Shown: positions 36,209 through 45,903, numbered from the stretch's first letter. The stretch: DNA of 64,000 nucleotides from Burkholderia sp. lig30 (GCF_000687455.2 NZ_JGVW01000081.1:30284-94283); one strand, 5' to 3'. The notes: a model not told the origin generated them from the sequence alone. A program made the numbers and translations.

Positions 36209-36715
36209 TTCAGCACTGCTTGCAATCCGCGCGTGGTCGGTGTAATTCGATCGCGCTCGAAGACTCACGATCGTTGTCGCTTCATCTCGCATTGGCTATC
36301 GCCCAATTCCTCCCGGAAGCGTCTGTAACCGACGGCCGTCGAACCACGCATCCGCCACAAATTCATACGCCAGACTTGTTTCAAACGGGACGGTTTTCCG
36401 GGCCAGGGTCACCCGTCTCAGAGAAGGTGTCCTCGGGCACGGGAACGCTCAGAAAAATCGTCGTCGGGAATCTTGCCCGTCTACGTCGGGGCCTCAGTCC
36501 GCCATCGTTACGGAGCGACCCATGCCCCCCACGGTCGTTCCTGTTCCTTCCGCGGTTGTTCCGAGGCTGCCCGACTCTATTTCGTTTCCGCTCACGCATC
36601 ACGCCTGCCGGCATGTTAACGCTTAGTTAAGCAAGTTTCGGCAGAATAGCCCGCGTCCAGATGCGAGTCCCACCGCGACTTCGCACTCGTGCCGCGTCCC
36701 GTCAGGAGCCTGAAC
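36209..36715. other. Intergenic region upstream of the RND efflux operon
   Basis: 507 bp with no convincing gene. Near its end, GCTTA and TAAGC form a small inverted repeat (36621-36632) in an AT-richer patch that may be the efflux operon promoter. No regulator gene for the efflux system is adjacent. Confidence 0.45.
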
Positions 36716-38122
36716 TTGCAAACCCCTTACGCCGCTTGTCGTGCGTCACTGCGTGCCCTCGCGCCGATGTGCGTGCTCTTCATTGCAAGCTGTGCCTGGT
36801 ACCACCCCGAACCACTGTCGGCCCAGGATACGTCGACATCAGCGCGCTCACTCGAGCGGATTCGGATTGACCCGGCGACGATGCCGCTGCCGGAACTGGC
36901 CGCACATCGCTTCGATCCGTCCGACGGACTCGATATCGAGGAAGTCGCGATGCTGGCCGTCGCGAACAATCCCGATCTGAAACTGGCTCGTGATGATCTC
37001 GGCATCGCTCGCGCACAGGCATTTTCGGCAGGTCTGCTGCCCGATCCGCAACTGAGCGTCTCAAGTGACTATCCCGGCGCTGCGGGTTTCTCTCGCGCGT
37101 TCAATTACGGCCTGAGCATGGACGTGATGGCGATCGTCACGCGCGCCGCCAACAAGAAGTCGGCCGATGCGACGGTCGCCAAAACCGATCTTGGCCTGCT
37201 GTGGCAGGAATGGCAGGTCGTCGCGCAGGCGAAACAACTGTTCCTGAAGACTCGCCTCCAGGACGAAACATTGCCGTTGCTGGAGCAACAGCGCGACCTG
37301 ACGCGCACGCGTTATGAACGGATGGCCGAAGCACGACGTGAGGGCAACCTGACCGAAGATACTTTGACAGCCTCGCTCACTTCGTACAACGACGCCCGCA
37401 AGCAATACACGGACGCCGAGCGCGCGGCGGAGCAGACCCATCACGATCTCAACGCGCTGCTCGGGCTCGCCCCCGATGTGCACCTGCAGCTCACGGGTGA
37501 CGACGACGCAACGCCGGTGGCCGATGCGACTATCGACGAGGCCGTCGCGTCGTTGCCGAAACGGCGCCCCGACCTGCTCGCGCTGCAGGCGGGCTATCAA
37601 GCACAGGAGCAGAAATATCGCGCAGCGATCCTTAGCCAGTTTCCGAGCCTGTCGGTCGGATTCGTCCGCGCACGCGATACGTCGGAGATCTACACCAGCG
37701 GCTTCCAGATCAATCTGAGCCTGCCGATCTTCAACCGCAATCAGGGCAACGTCGCAATCGAAAAAGCCACGCGCCAGCGGCTGCGCGACGAATACCAGAA
37801 TCGACTGAACCAGGCGTACGCGGACGTGATGCACATGCGCGCGGACAGCGCGATTCTCGCCAGTCAGCTCGAACAAGCCCAAGCCGCGCTGCCCGGAGTC
37901 GACGGCGACGCGCGGCATGCCGCGCAAGCGTATGCCGATCACAATCTCACGATCGGCCCGTACACCGACGCGCAGACCGCAGCGCTTTCGAAGCGCGTTG
38001 ATGTCGCGACGCTGCGCGAATCGCTCGCCGAACAGCGCGTCGGTCTGCAGGCGCTGCTCGGCAGCACGATTCCCGACGCCTTCTCCTCCGATCGGACTTT
38101 CACCGAAACCCATGCGAAATAA
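36716..38122 (+). CDS. TolC/CusC-like outer-membrane efflux lipoprotein
   Basis: 468 residues from a TTG at 36716, chosen because AGGAG lies 7 bases upstream; a GTG at 36689 and an ATG at 36767 are alternatives. The signal region APMCVLFIASCAWYHPE has a lipobox-like FIASC. Two outer-membrane efflux repeats follow with coil-rich helices (LPLLEQQRDLTRTRYERMAE) and the strand FQINLSLPIFNRNQGNVAIE. First gene of a tripartite RND system; it overlaps the adaptor gene by 11 bp. Confidence 0.88.
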   Translation: MQTPYAACRASLRALAPMCVLFIASCAWYHPEPLSAQDTSTSARSLERIRIDPATMPLPELAAHRFDPSDGLDIEEVAMLAVANNPDLKLARDDLGIARAQAFSAGLLPDPQLSVSSDYPGAAGFSRAFNYGLSMDVMAIVTRAANKKSADATVAKTDLGLLWQEWQVVAQAKQLFLKTRLQDETLPLLEQQRDLTRTRYERMAEARREGNLTEDTLTASLTSYNDARKQYTDAERAAEQTHHDLNALLGLAPDVHLQLTGDDDATPVADATIDEAVASLPKRRPDLLALQAGYQAQEQKYRAAILSQFPSLSVGFVRARDTSEIYTSGFQINLSLPIFNRNQGNVAIEKATRQRLRDEYQNRLNQAYADVMHMRADSAILASQLEQAQAALPGVDGDARHAAQAYADHNLTIGPYTDAQTAALSKRVDVATLRESLAEQRVGLQALLGSTIPDAFSSDRTFTETHAK

Positions 38123-39221
38123 CCGATTTTCCATACAGGTCCGGCGTGTTGCGGCATGCGGTGCCGCCACCTTCGTTGCTGCCGCGGCCGGCTGGAACCT
38201 GCCCGCACATGCCGACGACACGCCTGATGCCGCGGTCGCCACGGTCCAGACCGCGCATGTCCAGCGCGACACGATTGCGCAGCCGGTGCGGGCGTACGGT
38301 ATCGTCGCGGCCTCCGCGTCGAACGTGATGACGGTGAACCTGCCGTACATCGCGCGGATCGCGCAGATACGCGTGCAACAGGGGCAAGCCGTCAAGCGCG
38401 GCACGCCGCTTGCCGTCGTTCAGGCCGACCCGGCCGCAGTCATCGCCGCCAGCCAGGCGAGAAGCGCGCTGACGCTCGCGCATGACGAACTCGGCCGCAC
38501 ACAATCGCTATATGACAAGGGCCTCGCCACTCAATCGCAGCTTGCCGCCGCGAAGAAGGCATTGCTGGATGCGCAGCAGACGCTCGACGCACAGGCCCAG
38601 ATGGGAATTGCCGCGGGCAGCAGGACAATCGTCGCGCCGGTCGACGCAGTCGTGCTCCAGTTGTCCGTTGCGCAGGGCGATCAGGTGCAGGCTGGCACCG
38701 CGATCATGCAGTTGGCCGCTGCGGCGAGCGGCAAGGACGCACGCGCAAACGTGATGCTCGGCATCGAACCGGCGGATGCCGCCACCGTTCATGTCGGCGA
38801 CGTCGTCACGCTGCACGGCCTGTCCACCGCGCTTGCGAAGGCCGCGGTGGCGGGCCGCGTGGTCATGGTCGGCGCGTCGGTCGATGCGCAAAGCCAGCTC
38901 GTCAATGTCGGCGCGAACGTGCCGGTCGGCCAGACCTCGTTCATCCCGGGCACGCGCGTCCGTGCCGATATCGCGACGCTCACGGGCGAGCACTGGGTCG
39001 TTCCGCGCTCGGCGGTATTGAGGGACGAAAAGGGTGAATACGTGTTTCAGATCACGCCAGATCGCAAGGCGCGCCGTGTCACCGTGCTCACGAAGGTCGA
39101 GGACGGCAACCGCTACGGCGTCGACGGCATGCTCGACGGCGCGCTGCCGCTCGTCGTCAGCGGCAACTATGAATTGAAGGACGGCATGACCGTGCATATC
39201 GTCGGGAGCATCGCACGATGA
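38112..39221 (+). CDS. RND efflux periplasmic adaptor (membrane fusion protein)
   Basis: 369 residues with an N-terminal signal (ATFVAAAAGWNLPAHA), periplasmic. The lipoyl halves are PYIARIAQIRVQQGQAVKRG and RTIVAPVDAVVLQLSVAQGD, separated by a coiled hairpin (SLYDKGLATQSQLAAAKKAL); beta-barrel and membrane-proximal parts follow to VSGNYELKDGMTVHIVG. It links the inner-membrane RND pump to the outer-membrane duct. Overlap with both neighbours (11 and 4 bp) shows translational coupling. Confidence 0.9.
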   Translation: MRNNRFSIQVRRVAACGAATFVAAAAGWNLPAHADDTPDAAVATVQTAHVQRDTIAQPVRAYGIVAASASNVMTVNLPYIARIAQIRVQQGQAVKRGTPLAVVQADPAAVIAASQARSALTLAHDELGRTQSLYDKGLATQSQLAAAKKALLDAQQTLDAQAQMGIAAGSRTIVAPVDAVVLQLSVAQGDQVQAGTAIMQLAAAASGKDARANVMLGIEPADAATVHVGDVVTLHGLSTALAKAAVAGRVVMVGASVDAQSQLVNVGANVPVGQTSFIPGTRVRADIATLTGEHWVVPRSAVLRDEKGEYVFQITPDRKARRVTVLTKVEDGNRYGVDGMLDGALPLVVSGNYELKDGMTVHIVGSIAR

Positions 39222-42200
39222 ATTTCGGCCAGTGGATGCAGAGGCACCGGCGGTCTCTGCTGTTCGTGATCGTGCTCGCCGCGCTTGCCGGCGCGCTGAC
39301 GGCATTCCGTCTGCCGATCTCGCTGTTTCCGAACGTCGCGTTTCCGCGCGCCGTCGTCTCGCTCGACGCCGGCGATCGCCCCGCCGAGCAGATGGCAACA
39401 CTGGTCACGATGCCCGTCGAGGAAGCACTGCGCCGGGTGCCGAACGTACGTGACGTGCAGTCGACGACGAGCCGCGGGTCCGCCCAGATTTCGATCAACT
39501 TCGACTGGGGCACCGACATGGCGCAGGCCACGCTGCAGGCGCAGTCGGCAATCAGCGAGATTCTCGCGACACTGCCGCAAGGCACGTCGATGCAAGTGCG
39601 GCGGATGGACCCGACCGTGTTCCCGGTGCTCGCGTACAGCCTGACGTCGAAACAGCAGTCGCCGTCGGCATTGCGCGATCTCGCGCAGTTTCAGATGCGG
39701 CCACTGCTGTCGTCGGTGGCAGGCGTCGCGCGCGTCGACGTGATGGGCGGCGCGCAGGACGAATTCGAAGTGGCGATCGATCCTGCGCGCCTTGCCGCGT
39801 ACAAACTGTCGCTCGCCGATGTGTCGAAATCGATCGGCGCGAGCAATGTACTGATGGCAACCGGCCGCATCGAAGATCATTACAAGCTATACCTCGTGAT
39901 CGCGGATACGACAATCACGCAGATCGACCAGTTGAAGAATGTCGTTGTATCGGCAACCGGCGCGACGCAGATCCGCCTCGGCGATATTGCATCGGTCCGC
40001 CAGGGCGTGACACCGCAATGGATGCGCGTGACGGCCGACGGCCAGGATGCGGTGCTGATCAATATATTCCAGCAACCGGGCGCGAACAGCGTCGCCATGG
40101 CGAAGGAGGTCCGGGCGAAACTCGCGGCGTTCCAGCATCAGATGCCGCCGGGCGTGCATCTGTCCAACTGGTACGATCAGAGCGAACTCGTGATTGCGTC
40201 GGCAGGCAGCGTGCGTGACGCGATCCTGATCGGCGTCCTGCTCGCCGCGTTCACGCTGTTCGCGTTCCTGCGCAACTGGAAGATCACCGCGATCGCGGTA
40301 GCGGTCGTGCCGGTCGTCATGGCCGCCGCCATCCTGCTGCTCGACGTGTTCGGCATGGGCTTCAACATCATGACGCTGGGCGGGATGGCGGCAGCAGTCG
40401 GCCTCGTGATCGACGATGCGATCGTGATGATCGAGCACATCATGCGGCGGATGCGCGAGGCCGGCGCTCAGGCATTCCACGGCCGCGTGATGAGCGCGGC
40501 GCTCGAATTTACGCGCCCCCTGGCAGGCTCGTCGGCCGCTACGCTGATCATCTTCGTGCCGCTCGCATTTCTGTCCGGCGTGACAGGTGCGTTCTTCAAG
40601 GCGCTGTCGGTGACGATGGCAAGCGCCCTCTTCATATCATTTCTCGTCACGTGGCTCGCGGTGCCGATCCTGTGCGACCGCTGGCTGAAGGCGAAGGACG
40701 CCGAGGAGCACACCGAGTCGCGCTTCGCGCAATGGATGAACCAGCGCTACGCATATTTGATCGAGCACGTGACCGCACGGCCGCCGCTCGTGCTGATCGG
40801 ACTGATCCCGCTCGTCATGGTCGCGGCGCTCGCATTCACCCGCGTCGGAAGCGGCTTCATGCCGACGATGGACGAAGGCGGCTTCGTACTGGATTACCAC
40901 ACTGCACCGGGCACGTCGATCACCGAGACCGACCGGCTGATGCAACAGATCGAGGCGATCATCCGCGCGAATCCGAACGTCGCCACCTATTCGCGCCGCA
41001 CGGGCGCCGGCCTCGGCGGCGACCTGAACGAGCCGAACAAGGGCGACTTTTTCGTGCGGCTGAAGTCGGACAATCGCGAGCCGATCGCGTCCGTGATGGA
41101 AGAGATCCGCTCGAAGATCGAGACGCAAGTGCCGGGCGCCAGCATCGAGCTGGCACAACTGATGGAGGACCTGATCGGCGATCTGACCGCGGTGCCGCAA
41201 CCGGTGCAGATCAAGATCTATTCGGACGATCAGGACACGCTCGACACGACTGCGCAACGGGTCGCGGCGCGAATCGGCAAGATCCCCGGCATCGTGGACG
41301 TCGACAACGGCATCAATCCGGCCGGCGACGCGCTCGAACTGCGCATCCGGCCCGAAGCCGCCGCGGCGGAAGGCATGGACCCGCAGTCGATCGCGCAGGC
41401 GGTGTCCGACATGGTCGAAGGCAGCGTCGCGACGCAGTTCCAGACGGGGCCGAAGACAGTCGGCGTGCGCGTGCGCGTCGCAAATGCAATGAAGCTGACC
41501 GATACGCAACTCGGGCAATTGGAAATCCGCGCACCGGATGGTCATCTGTTTGCGTTGAGCCGCGTTGCGGACCGCGTGCCAGTGACCGGCCAGCCGGAGA
41601 TCAGCCGGGACAACCTGAAGCGGATGGTCGCGGTGACCGCGCGCATCGACGGCCGCGACCTCGGTTCGACGATTGCCGACGTGCAGAAGGCGCTCGGCGA
41701 ATCCAGTCTGCTGCCTGCCGGCGTCTACTACGAGCTGGGTGGCCTGTACCAGCAACAGCAGATCGCATTCAAGGGACTGGTGACGGTGTTCGGCGCGGCG
41801 GTCGCGCTCGTGTTCGGCCTGCTTCTGTTCCTGTACGAGCGTTTTCGTGTCGCGCTTGCCGTGATGACGATGCCGCTATTCGCGGCGGGCGCGGTATTCA
41901 TCGGACTGTGGGTGACCGGCATCGAGCTGAACATCTCGGCGATGATGGGCATGACGATGATCATCGGGATCGTGACCGAGGTCGCGATCTTCTACGTATC
42001 GGAACTGCAAGGCCTCGTGCTGGACGAAGGCGTTCCGCTCCAGCAGGCGCTGATCAAAGCGGGGCGAAACCGGCTGCGCCCGATCGCGATGACGACGATC
42101 GCCGCGATTCTCGCACTGCTGCCGCTCGCATTCGCATTGGGGCAGGGTTCCGCGATGCAGCAGCCGTTGGCGGTCGCGATCATTTCGGGGTTGATCGTGC

Positions 42201-42265
42201 AATTGCCGCTGGTGCTGCTCGTACTGCCCGTGCTGCTGCAACTGTTGATGAGAAAGACCAAGTGA
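39218..42265 (+). CDS. RND-family efflux pump, inner-membrane permease
   Basis: 1015 residues with the RND pattern: helix 1 at residues 12-30, a large periplasmic loop (about 30-330), helices 2-6, helix 7, a second loop and helices 8-12. Helix 4 has the paired acidic residues of the proton relay in AAAVGLVIDDAIVMIEHIMR. The N-terminus RHRRSLLFVIVLAALAGALT followed by RLPISLFPNVAFPRAVVSLD is typical of drug-type pumps rather than of metal pumps, though substrate class is uncertain. Last gene of the operon, ATGA overlap with the adaptor gene. Confidence 0.92.
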   Translation: MNFGQWMQRHRRSLLFVIVLAALAGALTAFRLPISLFPNVAFPRAVVSLDAGDRPAEQMATLVTMPVEEALRRVPNVRDVQSTTSRGSAQISINFDWGTDMAQATLQAQSAISEILATLPQGTSMQVRRMDPTVFPVLAYSLTSKQQSPSALRDLAQFQMRPLLSSVAGVARVDVMGGAQDEFEVAIDPARLAAYKLSLADVSKSIGASNVLMATGRIEDHYKLYLVIADTTITQIDQLKNVVVSATGATQIRLGDIASVRQGVTPQWMRVTADGQDAVLINIFQQPGANSVAMAKEVRAKLAAFQHQMPPGVHLSNWYDQSELVIASAGSVRDAILIGVLLAAFTLFAFLRNWKITAIAVAVVPVVMAAAILLLDVFGMGFNIMTLGGMAAAVGLVIDDAIVMIEHIMRRMREAGAQAFHGRVMSAALEFTRPLAGSSAATLIIFVPLAFLSGVTGAFFKALSVTMASALFISFLVTWLAVPILCDRWLKAKDAEEHTESRFAQWMNQRYAYLIEHVTARPPLVLIGLIPLVMVAALAFTRVGSGFMPTMDEGGFVLDYHTAPGTSITETDRLMQQIEAIIRANPNVATYSRRTGAGLGGDLNEPNKGDFFVRLKSDNREPIASVMEEIRSKIETQVPGASIELAQLMEDLIGDLTAVPQPVQIKIYSDDQDTLDTTAQRVAARIGKIPGIVDVDNGINPAGDALELRIRPEAAAAEGMDPQSIAQAVSDMVEGSVATQFQTGPKTVGVRVRVANAMKLTDTQLGQLEIRAPDGHLFALSRVADRVPVTGQPEISRDNLKRMVAVTARIDGRDLGSTIADVQKALGESSLLPAGVYYELGGLYQQQQIAFKGLVTVFGAAVALVFGLLLFLYERFRVALAVMTMPLFAAGAVFIGLWVTGIELNISAMMGMTMIIGIVTEVAIFYVSELQGLVLDEGVPLQQALIKAGRNRLRPIAMTTIAAILALLPLAFALGQGSAMQQPLAVAIISGLIVQLPLVLLVLPVLLQLLMRKTK

Positions 42266-42511
42266 TCCCGGCGGCCGGAAGATACGCAAATGTCCCGCTC
42301 ACCCTTGCGCATTTCGATCAAACTGATCGACGCAGCGAAGGGACCGATCCGTGATCGTGATCACGAGAATTAGAGCGGGAGACTGAAAGCGATCCACTGG
42401 TGTTGCCCAAACCAGCTCCGCGTCGACGAACGCTTGCATCAGCTCCGGAAGCAGACGTCGGCGCAACCGCGGGACTGGTTCGCCGGACGCTGGCAATTCG
42501 CGCTCACAACG

Positions 42512-43027
42512 CTATTGCACGGGGCCGGGCAGGCTCCGGGGAGGCGGCGGTGGGGTGTGGGCGCTTGGCTGCCCAAGCTGCGGCGCAGCGACCATATGGC
42601 CATAAATCGGCACACGGTGCCCCCGCGCATACATGCACTGCACGTAGGCCATATCGTAGCGGCGCTGCACGCCATGACCCGCGTATTGCGCGTTGCCGGC
42701 GCCCACGGCGGCGCCGGTTAGCAGCCCTACCCCCGCCCCCACCGCGGCGCCAGAGCCCCCGTTGAAGGCTGCGCCGGCCGCCGCGCCCACCGCGGTGCCG
42801 ACCGCCGCGCTGCCTACCGCGCTTTGCGTGCTCGCCTGCGCCGCACTGACCCCGCCAACCTGGCCGAGCGCATACTGGCGACAGCCAGCGTCATCGGCCC
42901 GAAACTGCTCGAAGCTCTTGCCGGTTCCGGGCAGCGCCATCACATCGGGACCGGTCGGCATGGCCGTGCAGGCGGCAAGCGCCAATGTGACCAGGGAAAA
43001 AAAGGATGGAGAAGCAAAGGCTTGCAT
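42512..43027 (-). CDS. Glycine-zipper lipoprotein
   Basis: 171 residues. The signal sequence ends LALAACTAMPTGPDVMALPG, giving a lipobox LAAC. A cysteine-containing segment (RADDAGCRQYALGQVGG) precedes a glycine/alanine zipper, AVGTAVGAAAGAAFNGGSGA and AVGAGVGLLTGAAVGAG, that is likely membrane-associated, and a proline-rich tail. Such proteins are envelope-associated with unclear roles. It lies 22 bp after the exported protein gene at 43050-43415 and is probably co-transcribed with it. Confidence 0.85.
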   Translation of the reverse strand: MQAFASPSFFSLVTLALAACTAMPTGPDVMALPGTGKSFEQFRADDAGCRQYALGQVGGVSAAQASTQSAVGSAAVGTAVGAAAGAAFNGGSGAAVGAGVGLLTGAAVGAGNAQYAGHGVQRRYDMAYVQCMYARGHRVPIYGHMVAAPQLGQPSAHTPPPPPRSLPGPVQ

Positions 43028-43049
43028 GATCGCACCTGTTCTTCGGCAG

Positions 43050-43415
43050 TCAGTCTTTGGCCGGCGGCTGTGCCGGGACTTTGAGCCAGCCCCCCGGGCA
43101 CGCCTGGACATAAGGGTAATACCCTTCGGGCTGCCCGCAGCGATACCAGTAATCCTGCTGCGCCACGTCGTCGGCCTGCTCGATATACTCGGGCGGAGAG
43201 GTAGGCACTGCCGCTACTTCGGGCGGAAAGTAGGCGGGGTAGCCGAACGGATAGGGATAGCCGAAGGCAAAACCCGAGCCAATGAAGACCCTCGTGTGGG
43301 AATGATGGAAGCCACGATGGCCCCCGTGGAAATGAGGATGATCGGCCAGCGCCGCACCGCTCCCCATGATTGCGGCCAGCACCAGTGCCAGCCGGCACAA
43401 GGTTCGCCCGTTCAT
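43050..43415 (-). CDS. Small exported protein, histidine- and tyrosine-rich
   Basis: 121 residues with a signal peptide (LCRLALVLAAIMGSGAALA). The mature N-terminus is histidine-rich (DHPHFHGGHRGFHHSHT), then aromatic/glycine/proline-rich (YPYPFGYPAYFPPE), and ends with WYRCGQPEGYYPYVQACPGG, a cysteine pair motif common in small proteobacterial exported proteins of unknown function. The histidine cluster could bind metal; this is inference. The ATG at 43413-43415 is chosen for the signal peptide. Operon partner of the glycine-zipper lipoprotein. Confidence 0.8.
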   Translation of the reverse strand: MNGRTLCRLALVLAAIMGSGAALADHPHFHGGHRGFHHSHTRVFIGSGFAFGYPYPFGYPAYFPPEVAAVPTSPPEYIEQADDVAQQDYWYRCGQPEGYYPYVQACPGGWLKVPAQPPAKD

Positions 43416-43765
43416 GATTGCTTTCCTGCCCCAAAACATGCCCGCCCCGCACTTGAGCCGGGCTGTTTCTATTGAATACCAAACTGGAACGGGGCGCAGG
43501 GGGTACGCACACGGTGAAACGAGGTGTTACTGCTGTTACTTCCAGGACGTGCCGGCAAGCGGATGTAATCTTTCCCAAAGACTTCCCGGCGAGCCGCCGC
43601 CGTGTCGGCACGCCCCGACTGCACGCGATCGCCACGTAAGTAGTCGTCCTTATCACCGTCGACTGGATCCGCGTCAACAGACTTGAGGTCCAATCCGTCA
43701 TGGCGTAGCGGGCGTGTCTGGCGCAACCGCGTCGGCTCAGCGCTCGCGAGGTCCAGCACGGCCTC
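43416..43765. other. Gap with no recognised gene
   Basis: 350 bp between the exported protein gene and the CobW stump. A minus-strand frame (43469-43759) has no recognisable family signature. Given the debris alongside, this may be decayed coding sequence. Confidence 0.4.
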
Positions 43766-44095
43766 TCAAGAGCGAGAGGGCGGCTCCACGTTGCGGGCAC
43801 GGCGCCGAGCCAGCACACTCAGCGATTCGTCCAACGCCTGCGCGTCAACGCCGCGTGTGATGAATACGATGCGGGTGCAGCGGTCCGCTCCGGGCCAAGC
43901 CGGGAGCAATTGCGGTGGCTGAAACAGGTGCTGCACACCATGAATCACCACCGGTTGTTCCGGGTGTTCGGCCAAATGCACGATGCCTTTGACGCGCAGC
44001 ACATCCTTGCCGCGCATCGCGATCACGGTGTCCAGCCAATTGGCAAAGCCTTCGCTGGGCAGCGGGTCGTCGCGCATGATGACTTCAGACGACCA
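43766..44095 (-). pseudogene. C-terminal stump of a CobW/ZNG-type GTPase
   Basis: The minus-strand frame ending at 43766 reads PLPSEGFANWLDTVIAMRGK, DVLRVKGIVHLAEHPEQPVV, IHGVQHLFQPPQLLPAWPGA and TRIVFITRGVD, which is the CobW C-terminal domain of zinc/cobalt chaperone GTPases. The GTPase domain (Walker A, about 200 residues) is absent; upstream of about 44095 the sequence switches to an oppositely oriented porin fragment. Only about 105 residues of an expected 350-400 remain. Confidence 0.85.
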
Positions 44096-44361
44096 ACACC
44101 ACGACGGCCAACATTGGTTCGCATACCTACGAGCCTGGATTAAGTGTGCCGGTGGGCGTCGTCTCGTCCATTCTGGCGGAATGGGCGACCACCAAGCAGA
44201 ACGCGCCGCGCAACCAGCATACGATTCGCCATACGGCGTCGATTGCCTATGACTACTCCCTGTCAAAGCGCACCGACGTGTACGCGGTGTATTCATACGA
44301 CAAGCTGATATAGAATCCGTCCGGCAGCACATACGGTATCGGCATCCGCCACTTCTTTTGA
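44095..44361 (+). pseudogene. C-terminal stump of a porin with an internal stop
   Basis: Plus-strand reading from 44095 gives TTANIGSHTYEPGLSVPVG, then HTIRHTASIAYDYSLSKRTD, VYAVYSYDKLI, a TAG at 44311-44313, and NPSGSTYGIGIRHFF followed by the stop at 44359. This is the last quarter of a Burkholderia-type porin, ending in the expected phenylalanine but broken by an in-frame stop and lacking all upstream strands. It abuts the CobW stump head to head. Confidence 0.85.
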
Positions 44362-44376
44362 TCCCGTAACGACGAT

Positions 44377-44396
44377 CCCGTCGCGAAAGCGACGGG
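44377..44396 (+). terminator. GNRA-loop hairpin after the porin stump
   Basis: CCCGTCGC (44377-44384) pairs with GCGACGGG (44389-44396) around GAAA. It lies 15 bp after the porin stop and is probably the surviving terminator of the lost porin gene. Confidence 0.6.
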
Positions 44397-44410
44397 CACC
44401 CGACGCGACG

Positions 44411-45166
44411 ATGCCGGTCATCACCGGCTGGTACACGTTCTGCCCGCAGGACGATTCGGGCGCCAGCCCCAGGCTGCTCGACCTGCTGTACGACATCGGG
44501 CAGCACGCGGGCAAGGTCGCGTTCTTTGATGTCCAGGTTCAGGTCGACTGCGTCATGGGGACCACGTCCGACCCGTCTGCGCCTATTGCACGGACGGCGG
44601 AAGAACACTCGCTGATCTACCGTTTCGGCCCCGAAAGCGCGAGCCGGACCACCGTCGACGGCGGACGGGACAGTGCGAATCTGAACAGGTTTCTCCCCGA
44701 GAACGGGGCGTCAGTCAGCGTGCTTGACGACAGGGACGGGCGCAATGCCCTGACCCGTCTCGCCATCAATTCAGAAGGGGTCGACGACGAACTGTATGGA
44801 CCGTATCTGATCAAGGCGAGAGGGGAAGACGCAAGCCTGAGTCTGGAACTGAGCGCACCCACACTCGACACTGCCATGCAGGCCGCTGCCTCGGCCATCG
44901 CCCAGCAGCGCCGCGCCGCGCATGAAAAGGACCCACCTCCCCGTGGGCTTCCTCAGCCCATTTCACTCAGCGCGGCCGACCTGCGCCGGTTCCATGACCT
45001 CGCCGTGTCGTCTGCAGCGCCGACTGCGTCCACCGTCCCGCCGCCAAACGCACTGCCACCGCTGAACGCCAGGTCGCTCAGCGAGCTGCCGCCCCTTCCT
45101 CCGCCTCCGCCTCCGCCGATACCGCGCCCAGCCCCCCGGCCAAGCGCCGCGGCAGGCACACAGTGA
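44411..45166 (+). CDS. Hypothetical protein with a proline-rich C-terminus
   Basis: 251 residues, not recognised. The reading frame has strong third-position G+C, which supports coding. The N-terminal part begins MPVITGWYTFCPQDDSGASP and continues through LLDLLYDIGQHAGKVAFFDV; the middle holds ELYGPYLIKARGEDASLSLE; the C-terminus is proline-rich (ELPPLPPPPPPPIPRPAPRP). There is no signal peptide. Because it starts within a zone of gene debris it may itself be the rest of a longer protein, or a chimera. No function is proposed. Confidence 0.5.
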   Translation: MPVITGWYTFCPQDDSGASPRLLDLLYDIGQHAGKVAFFDVQVQVDCVMGTTSDPSAPIARTAEEHSLIYRFGPESASRTTVDGGRDSANLNRFLPENGASVSVLDDRDGRNALTRLAINSEGVDDELYGPYLIKARGEDASLSLELSAPTLDTAMQAAASAIAQQRRAAHEKDPPPRGLPQPISLSAADLRRFHDLAVSSAAPTASTVPPPNALPPLNARSLSELPPLPPPPPPPIPRPAPRPSAAAGTQ

Positions 45167-45645
45167 ACTGACAGAACCCTGGCGGAGCGATGGGCACCGT
45201 TCAATTCTGTTCGCAGCCTTGGAAAGCTCAGGGTTTGTAAATTATCCATTTGAGTGATGGCATTGGTCCTACGGAAATCGGTATTGAGCGGTAGTGAAAC
45301 AACAGCCACATGCACTCTACTGTCCAGTAGAAGGGCCAGTGATGTCCAATATCACGGGGTAAGCGGCCTTTGAATGGGTGCTTACGAGAAGCCTGGACGT
45401 CCGCTTCGGGTCGACAACGGCCTCCGACTTGACCATCAACTCGGTGTTCGTGAATGCGATTTTGGTGGACTCGTTGCCGATCCGGTTAATCACGTCCATC
45501 GAAATCCGCAGCACGTGAGCGCGCCTCCAACGCCGCAGGGCGTGCGCTATTACTTCTATGAGAACCTCACCCACCGGTGAGTATTGATCATACTCGCTGA
45601 CCAGGGTCCGCGGTGCCCCTCCCGCCCGGTTGGCATGCCCCTTGA

Positions 45646-45662
45646 TAGTGAGCGATCACTTA
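45646..45662. promoter_or_regulatory. TetR-like palindrome without an adjacent regulator
   Basis: TAGTGAGCGATCACTTA contains AGTGA and TCACT around GCGA, the form of many TetR/AcrR operators. No tetR gene is nearby, so it may be a relic of a lost promoter. Confidence 0.4.
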
Positions 45663-45903
45663 CATCCTAGTCGACAAGTTATGCGGACATCTCGACAAAC
45701 GAAGATTGCGCATATATTTCGTATCTAACAAATATAATCGACGTTTTCTCATAAATTAAGCAATTCAATCGCCGATCATCAAAAAATCCGTCTTTTATTC
45801 AAAGACAACATATTGAGAATCTGGACAACTTTTCCGAGACCCAACATCTGAATGAGCGGGTTTGCCATTCCCCCCGGTCCCGTACCGGCAACCGTCAATC
45901 AAA

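Noticed and set aside
43766..44608. Minus-strand frame of 280 codons as a single gene
   Set aside because: Only the first 330 bp show CobW homology; the rest is antisense to a porin stump and to the coding-biased frame at 44411.
45661..45700. Sequence around GACAAGTTATGCGGACAT considered as a mobile-element end
   Set aside because: It vaguely resembled a recombinase-element terminus, but no second copy, inverted partner or transposase/recombinase gene exists in the window.
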